Shown in pieces: positions 26,796 through 35,142 of a stretch of 64,000 bases of DNA. The notes beneath the pieces were generated by a model. The model made no database searches. It was not told the origin of the DNA and saw only the letters and a list, made by a program, of their open reading frames with translations. Numbering within the stretch: position 1 is the stretch's first letter; every line of letters starts with the position of its first letter. A program made the position numbers and the translations under genes. Source of the stretch: Lachnospiraceae bacterium (lineage in GTDB: Bacteria > Bacillota > Clostridia > Lachnospirales > Lachnospiraceae); NCBI GenBank assembly GCA_018384375.1, contig JAHAYJ010000006.1, positions 1 to 64,000 of the forward strand. Reading direction: 5' to 3'.

Positions 26796-27725
26796 ATGCA
26801 CAACAAAGTAGATGTCATTATCCCCGTCTATCGACCCACGCAAAGGTTCCTTAAGCTTCTTGAAATGCTGGATAAGCAGACGAGAAAAGCGGATAAAATT
26901 ATTCTGATCAATACGGAACAGAAATACTTTGATGAGTTGACGGAAGGGAAAAATCTCATAGATCAGTATAGAAATCTGGTAATCAGACATATTACCAAGG
27001 AAGAGTTTGATCACGGAAGAACCCGTAATCTGGGGGTCAGTCTTTCGGACAGTCCTTTTTTTATTATGATGACAGATGATGCCCAGCCGGTAGATGAGCA
27101 TCTGATCGAAAGGTTGCTTGCTCCGTTTGAACAGGAGCAGATCGGCATGAGCTATGCAAGGCAGCTACCGGCCCGAAATTGCGGGATCATAGAAGGTTTT
27201 ACGCGATCCTTTAATTATCCGGATACCTCTGTGGTGAAATCTGCAAAGGAGCTACCGGAAAAGGGAATCAAAACCTTTTTTGCCTCCAATGTTTGTGCTG
27301 CATACCGAAAAAAGATTTTTCAGGATTTGGGCGGTTTCGTGGATCATACCATATTCAATGAAGATATGATCTATGCACGTAGAATGATTGACGCTGGCTA
27401 CAAAATTGCATATGTGGCAGATGCCTGCATTGAGCATTCCCATAATTACAGTGGGGTGCAACAGTTCAAGAGAAATTTCGATCTGGGGGTATCTCACGCA
27501 ATGTATCCGGAAATATTTAGCGGCCTTTCGACGGAGTCGGAAGGAATTCGGCTGGTGAAGATGACCTGTGCCTACCTTGTGAGGAAACGAAAACCGCATC
27601 TCATCCTAAAGCTTGTCTGGCAGAGTGGCTGTAAATATGTCGGATATTTTCTGGGAAAACGTTACAGGAAGCTCCCGAAGCGGCTTGTGAGACAGTTTTC
27701 CATGAACAGAAGCTATTGGCAGTAA
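26796..27725 (+). CDS. GT2 glycosyltransferase (rhamnosyltransferase-like)
   Basis: A 309-residue enzyme beginning VDVIIPVYRPTQRF. It carries EEFDHGRTRNLG, the metal motif MTDDAQPVDEHL and the acceptor-side FNEDMIYARRMIDAGYKIAYV with EHSHNYS, features of the RfbF/rhamnosyltransferase subgroup. The ATG at 26796 follows GGTGGAGATAAAGC. It is the last gene of the polysaccharide locus and sits just behind the LCP terminator. The specificity for rhamnose is inferred from the subgroup and from rfbABC. Confidence 0.87.
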   Translation: MHNKVDVIIPVYRPTQRFLKLLEMLDKQTRKADKIILINTEQKYFDELTEGKNLIDQYRNLVIRHITKEEFDHGRTRNLGVSLSDSPFFIMMTDDAQPVDEHLIERLLAPFEQEQIGMSYARQLPARNCGIIEGFTRSFNYPDTSVVKSAKELPEKGIKTFFASNVCAAYRKKIFQDLGGFVDHTIFNEDMIYARRMIDAGYKIAYVADACIEHSHNYSGVQQFKRNFDLGVSHAMYPEIFSGLSTESEGIRLVKMTCAYLVRKRKPHLILKLVWQSGCKYVGYFLGKRYRKLPKRLVRQFSMNRSYWQ

Positions 27726-27850
27726 GAAGGGCGTACTTCAAAACGTAGGAACGATAACAGAAACATCATAAAGCCGTCACAAAAAGAACACAATTAGCAG
27801 ATATACTTGGGTCATAACAAAGGAAAAAGGACAGAAAAGAGGTAATTGTC

Positions 27851-29251
27851 ATGTATGAAAATAATTATCCAAATAATAATTATCATTATGAAACAGGAGG
27901 CAGCACAAGTGGTTCCTATCAGCCTCAGGGAGGACCGGGGAAGCCCGAAAAGGGAAATCATAAGGGTTTCGGTTTCTTTAAAAAGATTGTTGTGGGAATC
28001 TGCTGTGGCTTGTGCTTCGGTATTTTTGCAGGCTTGGGATTTCAGGCGGTCAATACAGCAGGTGAGCTGCTGAAGAATACAGCCCGGAAGCAGATTCAGG
28101 CAACCGACGAGGCAGAAGAGGAGCAGGTTACGGAAAAGGCTGAGAATGCAGAGGTGGCTGCAACCGAGGAGCCTGCAATTGCTACAACAGGGCAGACGGA
28201 CACTACCGGGCAGGTTATTCAGACTAATCTATTGAATGTAAGTGATGTTGTGAAAGAGGTCATGCCGGCGGTTGTTTCCGTGAATAATAAATATGTGGAA
28301 AAGATGACCTTTTTCGGGCAGTCCTACAGCAGCGAGGCAAACAGCTGTGGCTCCGGCATTATTGTAGGACAGAATGACTCAGAGCTGCTTCTGGTCTCCA
28401 ACCATCATGTGGTAGCATCCGCTGAGGAGCTTACGGTTCAATTTATTGATGGCTCTCAGGTACAGGCACAGATAAAGGGCACAGATGAAGAGAAGGATCT
28501 GGCTGTCATCGCAGTGCAGCTTTCCGATATCAGCGATGAGACAAAGGAGCAGATTGCTGTAGCAAAATTGGGAGATTCCAACGCCCTTACGGTAGGTGAG
28601 CCGGTTATTGCAATCGGTAATGCGCTGGGCTATGGTCAGTCTGTAACAACCGGTGTTGTCAGTGCACTCAACAGACCCATCGGAACGGCACAGGAAGTTA
28701 GTGCGCAGGAGAAGGAAGACGCAGAGATCAATACCTTTATTCAGACAGATGCTGCGATCAATCCCGGTAACTCCGGCGGTGCGTTGCTTAACATCAAGGG
28801 TGAAGTGATCGGAATCAATTCCAACAAGATCGGAGGATCTACCGTAGAGGGTATGGGCTATGCAATCCCGATCTCAGACGCTGAACCGATCATTGAAAAT
28901 CTGATGACAAAAGAGACCAGATTGAAGGTAGATACTGAGGATAGAGGTTACCTGGGAATTACAGGAGTCGATGTGGTGGCTGAATATTCTGAAATTTACG
29001 GTATGCCTCAGGGCGTGTATGTTTCTTCCGTGATGGATGGAACAGGAGCTTCCAAGGCAGGACTCGTAAAGGGCGATATCATTACAGCGATTAACGGAGA
29101 AGAAGTGGATTCCATGTCAAAGCTGAAGGAGGAACTGTGTTATTATTCTGCAGGAACGACAGTGGAACTGACGATCATGCAGGGAAGTCCTATCGGTTAT
29201 CAGGAAAAGAGTGTGAGTGTAACGCTGGGAGCACAGAGTAATACACAGTAA
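27851..29251 (+). CDS. Membrane-anchored HtrA/DegP-like serine protease with PDZ domain
   Basis: A 466-residue protein. A Gly/Asn/Tyr-rich cytoplasmic start is followed by one membrane helix (about 42-64), a low-complexity linker and a trypsin-like domain with the full triad: His in VSNHHVV (about 185), Asp in EEKDLAVI (about 217) and Ser in NPGNSGGAL (about 309). A PDZ domain covers about 365-460 (GVYVSSVMDGTGASKAGL, GDIITAINGEEV). It is a surface protein-quality-control enzyme. The ATG at 27851 follows AAGAGGTAATTGTC. A PrcB-like lipoprotein gene follows in the same direction, probably as a partner. Confidence 0.94.
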   Translation: MYENNYPNNNYHYETGGSTSGSYQPQGGPGKPEKGNHKGFGFFKKIVVGICCGLCFGIFAGLGFQAVNTAGELLKNTARKQIQATDEAEEEQVTEKAENAEVAATEEPAIATTGQTDTTGQVIQTNLLNVSDVVKEVMPAVVSVNNKYVEKMTFFGQSYSSEANSCGSGIIVGQNDSELLLVSNHHVVASAEELTVQFIDGSQVQAQIKGTDEEKDLAVIAVQLSDISDETKEQIAVAKLGDSNALTVGEPVIAIGNALGYGQSVTTGVVSALNRPIGTAQEVSAQEKEDAEINTFIQTDAAINPGNSGGALLNIKGEVIGINSNKIGGSTVEGMGYAIPISDAEPIIENLMTKETRLKVDTEDRGYLGITGVDVVAEYSEIYGMPQGVYVSSVMDGTGASKAGLVKGDIITAINGEEVDSMSKLKEELCYYSAGTTVELTIMQGSPIGYQEKSVSVTLGAQSNTQ

Positions 29252-29303
29252 CAGGCATTCTTTTGAGGGCAAAGTCATAGATTATTAGAAAGAACGGTAA
29301 TCG

Positions 29304-29753
29304 ATGGGTGGCCCGATGAAAAAAAATATGCAGGAACTGATCCGATACGGAATTTTGGCAACAGGATTTTTAGTGCTGTGCCTGCTGGCGGGATGCGGCA
29401 GGCACAGAGATCCCATGGAAAAAATAAAGGATTTGGAATTTACGGTACTGGCGGAGGAAAACATTCCGGAGGAATTAAGGACAGTTATAGAGGAAAAAAA
29501 GAGCTCTGCTTTTAAAGTGACCTATCAGGATAATGGTTTTTTATATATTTGCGTGGGATATGGACAGCAGGTAAGCGGGGGCTACAGTATTACAGTCAAT
29601 GCCCTGTACCTTACGGATAATGCAATCTATGCAGATACAACGCTCCTGGGACCGGATCCGGCAGATCCGGCTACAGAAAAGAAGAAAGCTCCTTCCTGCC
29701 CTTATATTGTTTTAAAGACAGAGTTCATAGATAAGCCGGTAGTGTTTGAATAG
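29304..29753 (+). CDS. PrcB-like lipoprotein
   Basis: About 145-149 residues. A signal peptide ends in the lipobox LLAGC, so the mature protein is lipid-anchored outside the cell. The C-terminal half (VGYGQQVSGGYSITV, then a Cys-Pro-Tyr near the end) resembles the PrcB C-terminal domain first described as part of a spirochaete protease complex. An ATG at 29316 is an alternative start that gives a classic MKKN signal peptide. The location 52 bp after the HtrA-like protease supports a protease-accessory role, though the family match is by eye. Confidence 0.7.
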   Translation: MGGPMKKNMQELIRYGILATGFLVLCLLAGCGRHRDPMEKIKDLEFTVLAEENIPEELRTVIEEKKSSAFKVTYQDNGFLYICVGYGQQVSGGYSITVNALYLTDNAIYADTTLLGPDPADPATEKKKAPSCPYIVLKTEFIDKPVVFE

Positions 29754-29760
29754 AAAAAGT

Positions 29761-29806
29761 AACGCAGCCGGTGGTATGATACATAGATACCACTGGCTGC
29801 GTTTTT
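29761..29806. terminator. Bidirectional terminator between lipoprotein and chemoreceptor genes
   Basis: AACGCAGCCGGTGGTAT (29761-29777) pairs with ATACCACTGGCTGCGTT (29787-29803) with one mismatch, followed by TTTT; AAAAAGT on the other side gives a U run for the convergent gene. Confidence 0.88.
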
Positions 29807-29839
29807 TGTGGAGTTTCAATGCAAAAGCTGTATAGCAAA

Positions 29840-31924
29840 CTAAATTTTAAATTGATCGATAATTTCTTTTAGCTTTTCAACACATTCCTTGCTCTCATTA
29901 ACCAGATCATAGCCCTCAGCGGTTTTTGTCACGGCATCACAGGACTTCTCAGCGATCAGGTTGACACCCTCTGCAGATTGGCTGATGGTTTCGTTGACAT
30001 TGTCGATTGCCTCGGCAATTTCATTGATCATCTGGGCAAGTTCCGTTACCTGGGAATTGATTTCTGTCATAGAGGAAGCAAAGGCGTTTGCATCTTCCTC
30101 ATACTTTTCACCTACCTCCTTGAGAGAGGCGTAATCGGATACAACAGTCTGCTCTAAGAAATCCATGATTGTCTTCAGGCAATCAGTCATGCTGGCAACC
30201 GCCTTATTAACTTCGGTGACAATTTCGTTGATGCCGTCCACCGTCTGGAAGGTCTGGTTTGCAAGGGAACCGATTTCTGTTGCAACAACGGCAAAGCCGC
30301 GTCCTGCTTCTCCTGCTCGGGCAGCTTCAATATTTGCATTTAAGGCAAGCAGATTGGTCTGGGAAGAGATATTTTTAATGTCTTCTGTAAGTTCATTGAT
30401 TTTGGCAACTGCTTTGGACTGCTCAATGGCAATTTCACTTTTTTCACGCATAGTTTCATACATGGACAGCGCTTTGTCACTGGAGGTATTTGTTGTATCG
30501 CGCAGCTGTCTGGCGCGGATGAGAACATCCCTGGAGGCAGCCTGTCCGTCCGCAGATAAAGAGCGGATGGAATCGGCATCGCTCCGGATGGTATTCACGT
30601 TTCCGGAAATCATGGAAGTGCTTGCGGTGGTTTCCTGCATACCGGCTGCAAGCTGTTGTGTGGTGGCTGAATTATCCTCGGAGACAGCGTTATTTTCCTG
30701 CATGATCTGATCCAGCTTTCCGACATTATCAAGGATTGTGGATTCCACATTTTCCAAATGGTCTACGATCTCACGGAGGATGCCCCGCATTTCACTGACT
30801 GCCTTTGCCATGACGCCTGTTTCATCCTTGTGCTTGAGCAGACCTGCATTGCCGTTGGTCTTTCTAAAATCCAACTGGGAGGTCTGCTGTATGACTTCAG
30901 TGATCTTCCGGATCGGATTAGCAATATTGCTGCCGATGATGATACCGAGAATGATGCTGATGATCAGATACAAGATAAGTGCACCTAAGATCTTTGCGGA
31001 CAGTGCATCTGCATTCGCATGGATCTCAGAATTAAGGGCTGTCAGTGCAAGGAACATTCCGTTGTCAAGCGGGTAGAATACCAGGGTTTTACTCTGCCCA
31101 TCATAGGAATAGTGGAGCGCTTTACCGGCATTGGAAGAATCTAAAAGGGAAGCTTTTAAGGACTCCAGACTGCCGTTTCCAACAGCGGAAAGGTCAGTTC
31201 CGACATCCAGAGCAGGGTGGTTCATGATGCAGCCCTGTGAGTCGAACAGAAATGCATAGTCGGATTCAAAAATTCCGGTATCCGTAGCAATATCGGTGAG
31301 CATGGAAAAATCAATATCCATACCAATGATTCCTACTGAGGTGCCGTCCACATAAAGAGGAACCACATAGGAAATCATATAGACGTTGATATTCTCATTC
31401 AAATAGGGAGACATCCAGATAGGAGCTCCGTTTTCAACGGGAATGTAATACCAGCCTACATGAGCAAGATCAGTCTTTTCGTACATGCTGAAATCGGTAG
31501 GTGTAACGCTGGTAAAGGGCTCTGAGGTATTTGTCCTTGTCAGAAAAATACCGGAGGTTGGATCCGTATAATCCGGGTTGTAGCGTATGTAGGAACAGAT
31601 GGCACCGGAGGTGTTTTCACTGAATTTTATAAAATCAGTCATGAGCTCGTTGGTGTATTGTGTCACATACGTGCTGTTCTTGAATTTGGAAAAATCAAGC
31701 CGGTCCAGGGCAATGCTGCTGAGTGTGTCCACAGATTGCTCAACCATTGCGATGAGAGAATTGATCTCTATACTTTTCGCTTCTACCGTTAAGGCGAGTG
31801 TCTGCTCCGCATCCTCGTTAGAGACTTTTCTGGAATTACTGATGCTCATGATTCCTACAAGGGACGAAGAAAGCAGGGAGCATAAAATAATGCTGATTGT
31901 AATTTTTAGTTTGATTGACTTCAA
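29840..31924 (-). CDS. Methyl-accepting chemotaxis protein with Cache sensor
   Basis: A 694-residue chemoreceptor. Helix 1 (about residues 8-28), an extracellular double-Cache-type sensor (about 35-280) and helix 2 (about 300-322) are followed by a HAMP-like linker and a long coiled signalling domain with the hairpin-tip signature [28 protein letters not shown]. The start is TTG at 31924, seven bases after AAGGAGGGG on the minus strand; the frame extends further to an ATG at 31987, which lies in the promoter. It implies a chemotaxis system elsewhere in the genome. The ligand cannot be told. Confidence 0.93.
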   Translation of the reverse strand: MKSIKLKITISIILCSLLSSSLVGIMSISNSRKVSNEDAEQTLALTVEAKSIEINSLIAMVEQSVDTLSSIALDRLDFSKFKNSTYVTQYTNELMTDFIKFSENTSGAICSYIRYNPDYTDPTSGIFLTRTNTSEPFTSVTPTDFSMYEKTDLAHVGWYYIPVENGAPIWMSPYLNENINVYMISYVVPLYVDGTSVGIIGMDIDFSMLTDIATDTGIFESDYAFLFDSQGCIMNHPALDVGTDLSAVGNGSLESLKASLLDSSNAGKALHYSYDGQSKTLVFYPLDNGMFLALTALNSEIHANADALSAKILGALILYLIISIILGIIIGSNIANPIRKITEVIQQTSQLDFRKTNGNAGLLKHKDETGVMAKAVSEMRGILREIVDHLENVESTILDNVGKLDQIMQENNAVSEDNSATTQQLAAGMQETTASTSMISGNVNTIRSDADSIRSLSADGQAASRDVLIRARQLRDTTNTSSDKALSMYETMREKSEIAIEQSKAVAKINELTEDIKNISSQTNLLALNANIEAARAGEAGRGFAVVATEIGSLANQTFQTVDGINEIVTEVNKAVASMTDCLKTIMDFLEQTVVSDYASLKEVGEKYEEDANAFASSMTEINSQVTELAQMINEIAEAIDNVNETISQSAEGVNLIAEKSCDAVTKTAEGYDLVNESKECVEKLKEIIDQFKI

Positions 31925-31958
31925 GTAAACCCCTCCTTGTATAAAGAATATATTCATA

Positions 31959-31987
31959 ATTATATTATAAATTTGTCGAAAACTCAA
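31959..31987 (-). promoter_or_regulatory. Promoter of the chemoreceptor gene
   Basis: On the minus strand, TTGAGT (31982-31987), a 17-bp spacer and TATAAT (31959-31964). Its upstream half overlaps the divergent pyrC promoter. Confidence 0.6.
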
Positions 31988-32001
31988 TTTTCATGTATAA
32001 T
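31973..32001 (+). promoter_or_regulatory. Promoter of the pyrC-pyrK-pyrD operon
   Basis: TTGTCG (31973-31978), a 17-bp spacer and a perfect TATAAT (31996-32001), giving a leader of about 55 nt. It overlaps the divergent chemoreceptor promoter, so the two polymerases should exclude each other. No obvious PyrR attenuator hairpin fits in the short leader. Confidence 0.65.
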
Positions 32002-32062
32002 AAGCGCGAAGAAAAACGAAATGATGCCAAAGGTGATATGTTTGGCGCGGAAATGAGGGAGC

Positions 32063-33343
32063 ATGCTATTCATCAAAAACGGTACGCTGATTGATCCGGA
32101 GAGTGGGAGACTCTATCTGGCAGATCTGGAGATTTCAGAAGGAAAGATTAACAAAATATGCGAAAAGAAGGCATTCTGCCAGGAAGCAACACCCGGGGAT
32201 GAGGTGATCGATGCCAAGGGGCTTATGATCGCTCCCGGACTTGCGGATACCCATGTCCACTTCAGAGACCCGGGCTTTACCTACAAGGAGGATATTCTGA
32301 GCGGAGGGGAGGCTGCAAAGAAAGGCGGATTTACGCAAATCGTACTGATGGCAAATACGAAGCCGCCTGTGGACAATCCGGAAATCCTTGCCTATGTTCT
32401 TGAGAAGGGGAAGAAGACAGGGATTCATATCCATTCCTGCGTGAATGTGACTGAAAAAATGGCGGGGAAAAAGCTTACCGATATGGAGCTTCTGGCGCGG
32501 GAAGGTGCAGCAGGATTCACCGATGACGGTATTCCCATTCTTGAGGAAGCCCTGGTAAGGGAAGCAATGGAGCGGGCAAAGAAGCTTGGAAAGCCTGTCA
32601 GTTTTCATGAGGAGGATCCAAGCCTTATTACCAATAACGGAATCCATGCAGGGAAGGCAGCGCAGTATTACGGTATCGGTGGTTCTCCCAGAGAAGCGGA
32701 AATCAGTCTGATCAGGCGGGATACGGCGCTTGCACTGGAAACCGGAGCGGAGGTCGTTATTCAGCACATCAGTACCAGGGAAGGAGTAGAGCTGGTCAGA
32801 CAGGCAAAGGCAAGGGGGGCTCATATTCATGCGGAAGCAACGCCCCATCATTTTACTATGACACAGGAGGCAGCCATTCAGAAGGGAACGCTGGCAAAGA
32901 TGAATCCGCCTCTTCGGGAGGAAGCGGACAGAATGGCGATCATCCGGGGACTTGCAGATGGCACGATTGATATGATCGCAACGGATCACGCCCCTCACAG
33001 CGGGGAGGAAAAGGAAAAGCCGATCACGGAAGCTCCCAGCGGGATCATCGGTCTGGAAACCTCACTTTCGCTGGGAATCAGAGAATTGGTCAATAAGGGC
33101 TATTTGACACTGCCACAGTTGATCGAGAGAATGAGCACGGCGCCGTGCCGGCTGTATGGACTGGCAGGTGGTACCCTATGTGAGGGGGCACCGGCTGATC
33201 TGGTTCTTTTTGCTTTGGATGAGCAGTGGACTGTAAGGGAGTTTGCTTCCAAATCCTCCAATTCTCCTTTTATCGGAGAAAAGCTGCCCGGAGTGATTTA
33301 CTATACCATCTGTGGCGGTAACGTGGTATACTGCAAGGGATAA
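32063..33343 (+). CDS. pyrC: Dihydroorotase
   Basis: A 426-residue metal-dependent amidohydrolase closing carbamoyl-aspartate to dihydroorotate in pyrimidine synthesis. Signatures are the metal site GLADTHVHFRDPG, HEEDPSL, HISTREGVELV, the ATPHHF histidines and IATDHAPHSGEEK with the catalytic aspartate. It is the class I type of Gram-positive bacteria. The ATG at 32063 follows GAGGGAGC. pyrK starts 12 bp after the stop. Confidence 0.96.
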   Translation: MLFIKNGTLIDPESGRLYLADLEISEGKINKICEKKAFCQEATPGDEVIDAKGLMIAPGLADTHVHFRDPGFTYKEDILSGGEAAKKGGFTQIVLMANTKPPVDNPEILAYVLEKGKKTGIHIHSCVNVTEKMAGKKLTDMELLAREGAAGFTDDGIPILEEALVREAMERAKKLGKPVSFHEEDPSLITNNGIHAGKAAQYYGIGGSPREAEISLIRRDTALALETGAEVVIQHISTREGVELVRQAKARGAHIHAEATPHHFTMTQEAAIQKGTLAKMNPPLREEADRMAIIRGLADGTIDMIATDHAPHSGEEKEKPITEAPSGIIGLETSLSLGIRELVNKGYLTLPQLIERMSTAPCRLYGLAGGTLCEGAPADLVLFALDEQWTVREFASKSSNSPFIGEKLPGVIYYTICGGNVVYCKG

Positions 33344-33354
33344 GGAGAGAGATT

Positions 33355-34140
33355 ATGAACAGGAAGAGAAAAGAACAGGCAAGGGTGCTTTCCCAGAGGA
33401 TGATCGCACCGGATATTTATGATATGTGGCTGGAGACAGAACTGGCGAAGGAGGCAAAGGCCGGGCAATTCATCGGAGTTTATACGAAGGATGCCTCCCG
33501 CCTGCTCCTGAGACCTATCAGTATCTGTGAGACAGACCGTGATAAAAATGCGCTTCGCATCGTATACCGGATCGCCGGAAAGGGAACGGCAGAATTTGCC
33601 ACTTTTGGGGAGGGACAAAGCGTGGAAATCCTCGGCGTCTTGGGAAATGGGTTTCCCGTGGAAGAAAAGAAAGATAAGAGGGTGGTTCTCATGGGAGGCG
33701 GGATCGGGATTCCGCCGATGCTGGAGCTTCTGAAGCAGCTGCGGGAAGCAGGGACGGAGGCAGCAATGATTGCAGGCTATCGTGACCGACAGCTGTTCTT
33801 AAAGGAGGACCTTGAAAAGTACGGTAAGGTCTATATTGCCACGGAAGACGGAAGTGTGGGAACGAAGGGAAATGTACTGGATGTGATGAGACAGGAGGAA
33901 CTGACAGCACAGGTGATCATGGCATGCGGTCCTATGCCCATGCTGCGGGCAATCAAGCATTTTGCCAAAGAAAGGCAGATGGAAGCTTATATTTCCCTGG
34001 AAGAGAGAATGGCATGCGGAGTAGGTGCCTGTCTGGGCTGTGTATGCAAGACAACCCGTAAGGATCATCATTCCCATGTGAACAATACAAGAATCTGTAC
34101 AGATGGACCGGTTTTTGATGCAAGGGAGGTGGATATCTGA
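33355..34140 (+). CDS. pyrK: Dihydroorotate dehydrogenase B, electron-transfer subunit
   Basis: A 261-residue flavin and iron-sulfur protein that passes electrons from the PyrD subunit to NAD. It has the FAD-binding LLLRPISICE, the NAD-binding GGGIGIPPMLELL and a C-terminal [2Fe-2S] cluster site CGVGACLGCVCKT with a fourth cysteine about 15 residues on. The ATG at 33355 follows AAGGAGAGAG. The stop overlaps the pyrD start by one base (TGATG), as usual for coupled subunits. Confidence 0.95.
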   Translation: MNRKRKEQARVLSQRMIAPDIYDMWLETELAKEAKAGQFIGVYTKDASRLLLRPISICETDRDKNALRIVYRIAGKGTAEFATFGEGQSVEILGVLGNGFPVEEKKDKRVVLMGGGIGIPPMLELLKQLREAGTEAAMIAGYRDRQLFLKEDLEKYGKVYIATEDGSVGTKGNVLDVMRQEELTAQVIMACGPMPMLRAIKHFAKERQMEAYISLEERMACGVGACLGCVCKTTRKDHHSHVNNTRICTDGPVFDAREVDI

Positions 34141-35045
34141 TGAACACCAGGGTGACAATTGCAGGTGTGGAATTTAAAAATCCGGTGATGACGGCATCGG
34201 GAACCTTTGGCTCCGGCATGGAATACAGTGAGTTTGTTGACTTAAACAGGCTGGGGGCAGTGGTGACAAAGGGAGTGGCAAATGTGCCATGGCCGGGAAA
34301 CCCGGTTCCCCGTGTGACTGAGACCTACGGCGGTATGCTGAATGCTATCGGTCTTCAGAATCCCGGAATTGACGTATTTATTGAAAGAGATATTCCGTTT
34401 TTGAAGCAGTTTGACACAAGGATCGTGGTTAATGTCTGTGGAAAGAGTGTGGAGGATTATCTGGAGGTTGTGGAAAAACTGGGAGATGCCGATGTGGACA
34501 TGCTTGAGATCAATGTATCCTGTCCAAATGTGAAGGAAGGTGCCATTGCTTTTGGGCAGAAAGCAGATTGTCTGTTTGACATTACTTCCCAAATAAAAAA
34601 GAAGGCAAAGCAGCCGGTAGTCATGAAGCTCAGCCCCAATGTTACGGATATCGCGGAGATGGCAAGAGCAGCTGAGGCGGCGGGAGCAGACGGGATTTCC
34701 CTGATCAATACGCTGACAGGTATGAAAATTGACATTCACAAACGCACCTTTGCCCTTGCCAATCGGACAGGAGGGCTTTCAGGTCCTGCCATTAAGCCTG
34801 TGGCGGTACGCATGGTCTATCAGGCTTCCCATGCGGTTAAGATCCCTGTGATCGGCATGGGGGGAATTGCCAATGCAGAGGATGCTATTGAATTTCTGCT
34901 TGCCGGTGCAAGTGCAGTGGCTGTCGGAGCCATGAACTTTGTCAATCCTTATACTACCGTGGAGATCGTAGAGGGAATTGAACAGTATATGGAGAAATAT
35001 GGAATCAAGGATATCAGTGAACTGATCGGCGGTGTGCGAGAATAA
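34140..35045 (+). CDS. pyrD: Dihydroorotate dehydrogenase B, catalytic subunit
   Basis: A 301-residue FMN barrel oxidising dihydroorotate to orotate. It shows NPVMTASGTFGSG near the start, the active-site cysteine segment EINVSCPNVKEG, PVVMKLSPNVTD, LINTLTGMKI and IPVIGMGGIANAEDA with the FMN-phosphate site AVAVGAMNF. Class 1B is confirmed by the coupled pyrK. The genes pyrF and pyrE, often adjacent, are not in the window. Confidence 0.96.
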   Translation: MNTRVTIAGVEFKNPVMTASGTFGSGMEYSEFVDLNRLGAVVTKGVANVPWPGNPVPRVTETYGGMLNAIGLQNPGIDVFIERDIPFLKQFDTRIVVNVCGKSVEDYLEVVEKLGDADVDMLEINVSCPNVKEGAIAFGQKADCLFDITSQIKKKAKQPVVMKLSPNVTDIAEMARAAEAAGADGISLINTLTGMKIDIHKRTFALANRTGGLSGPAIKPVAVRMVYQASHAVKIPVIGMGGIANAEDAIEFLLAGASAVAVGAMNFVNPYTTVEIVEGIEQYMEKYGIKDISELIGGVRE

Positions 35046-35085
35046 CGGGCGGTGGAACGATCCGACCGGTCTTTTGGATTTACGA

Positions 35086-35112
35086 ATATGTTACCTCCCT
35101 GTGGCATACATT
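35086..35112 (+). promoter_or_regulatory. Candidate sigma-E (mother-cell) promoter of the sipL-like gene
   Basis: ATATG (35086-35090), a 14-bp spacer and CATACATT (35105-35112) resemble the sigma-E consensus (ATATT, 14 bp, CATACAnT). The gene behind it is of a sporulation family, which fits. Transcription would start near 35119. Confidence 0.6.
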
Positions 35113-35137
35113 TACATTAAGTAGACACAGGGAGGTA
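35092..35137 (+). promoter_or_regulatory. Hairpin that would sequester the sipL ribosome site in read-through RNA
   Basis: Perfect 12-bp arms TACCTCCCTGTG (35092-35103) and CACAGGGAGGTA (35126-35137) enclose a 22-nt loop. The right arm contains the GGGAGG ribosome site for the GTG start at 35143; the left arm contains the complementary CCTCCC. The -10 box lies in the loop, so RNA started there lacks the left arm. The structure is seen in sequence; the regulatory effect is inferred. Confidence 0.75.
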
Positions 35138-35142
35138 TTTTT

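Noticed and set aside
30165-30710. Plus-strand ORF of 181 codons
   Set aside because: It is antisense to the conserved signalling domain of the chemoreceptor; a coding shadow.
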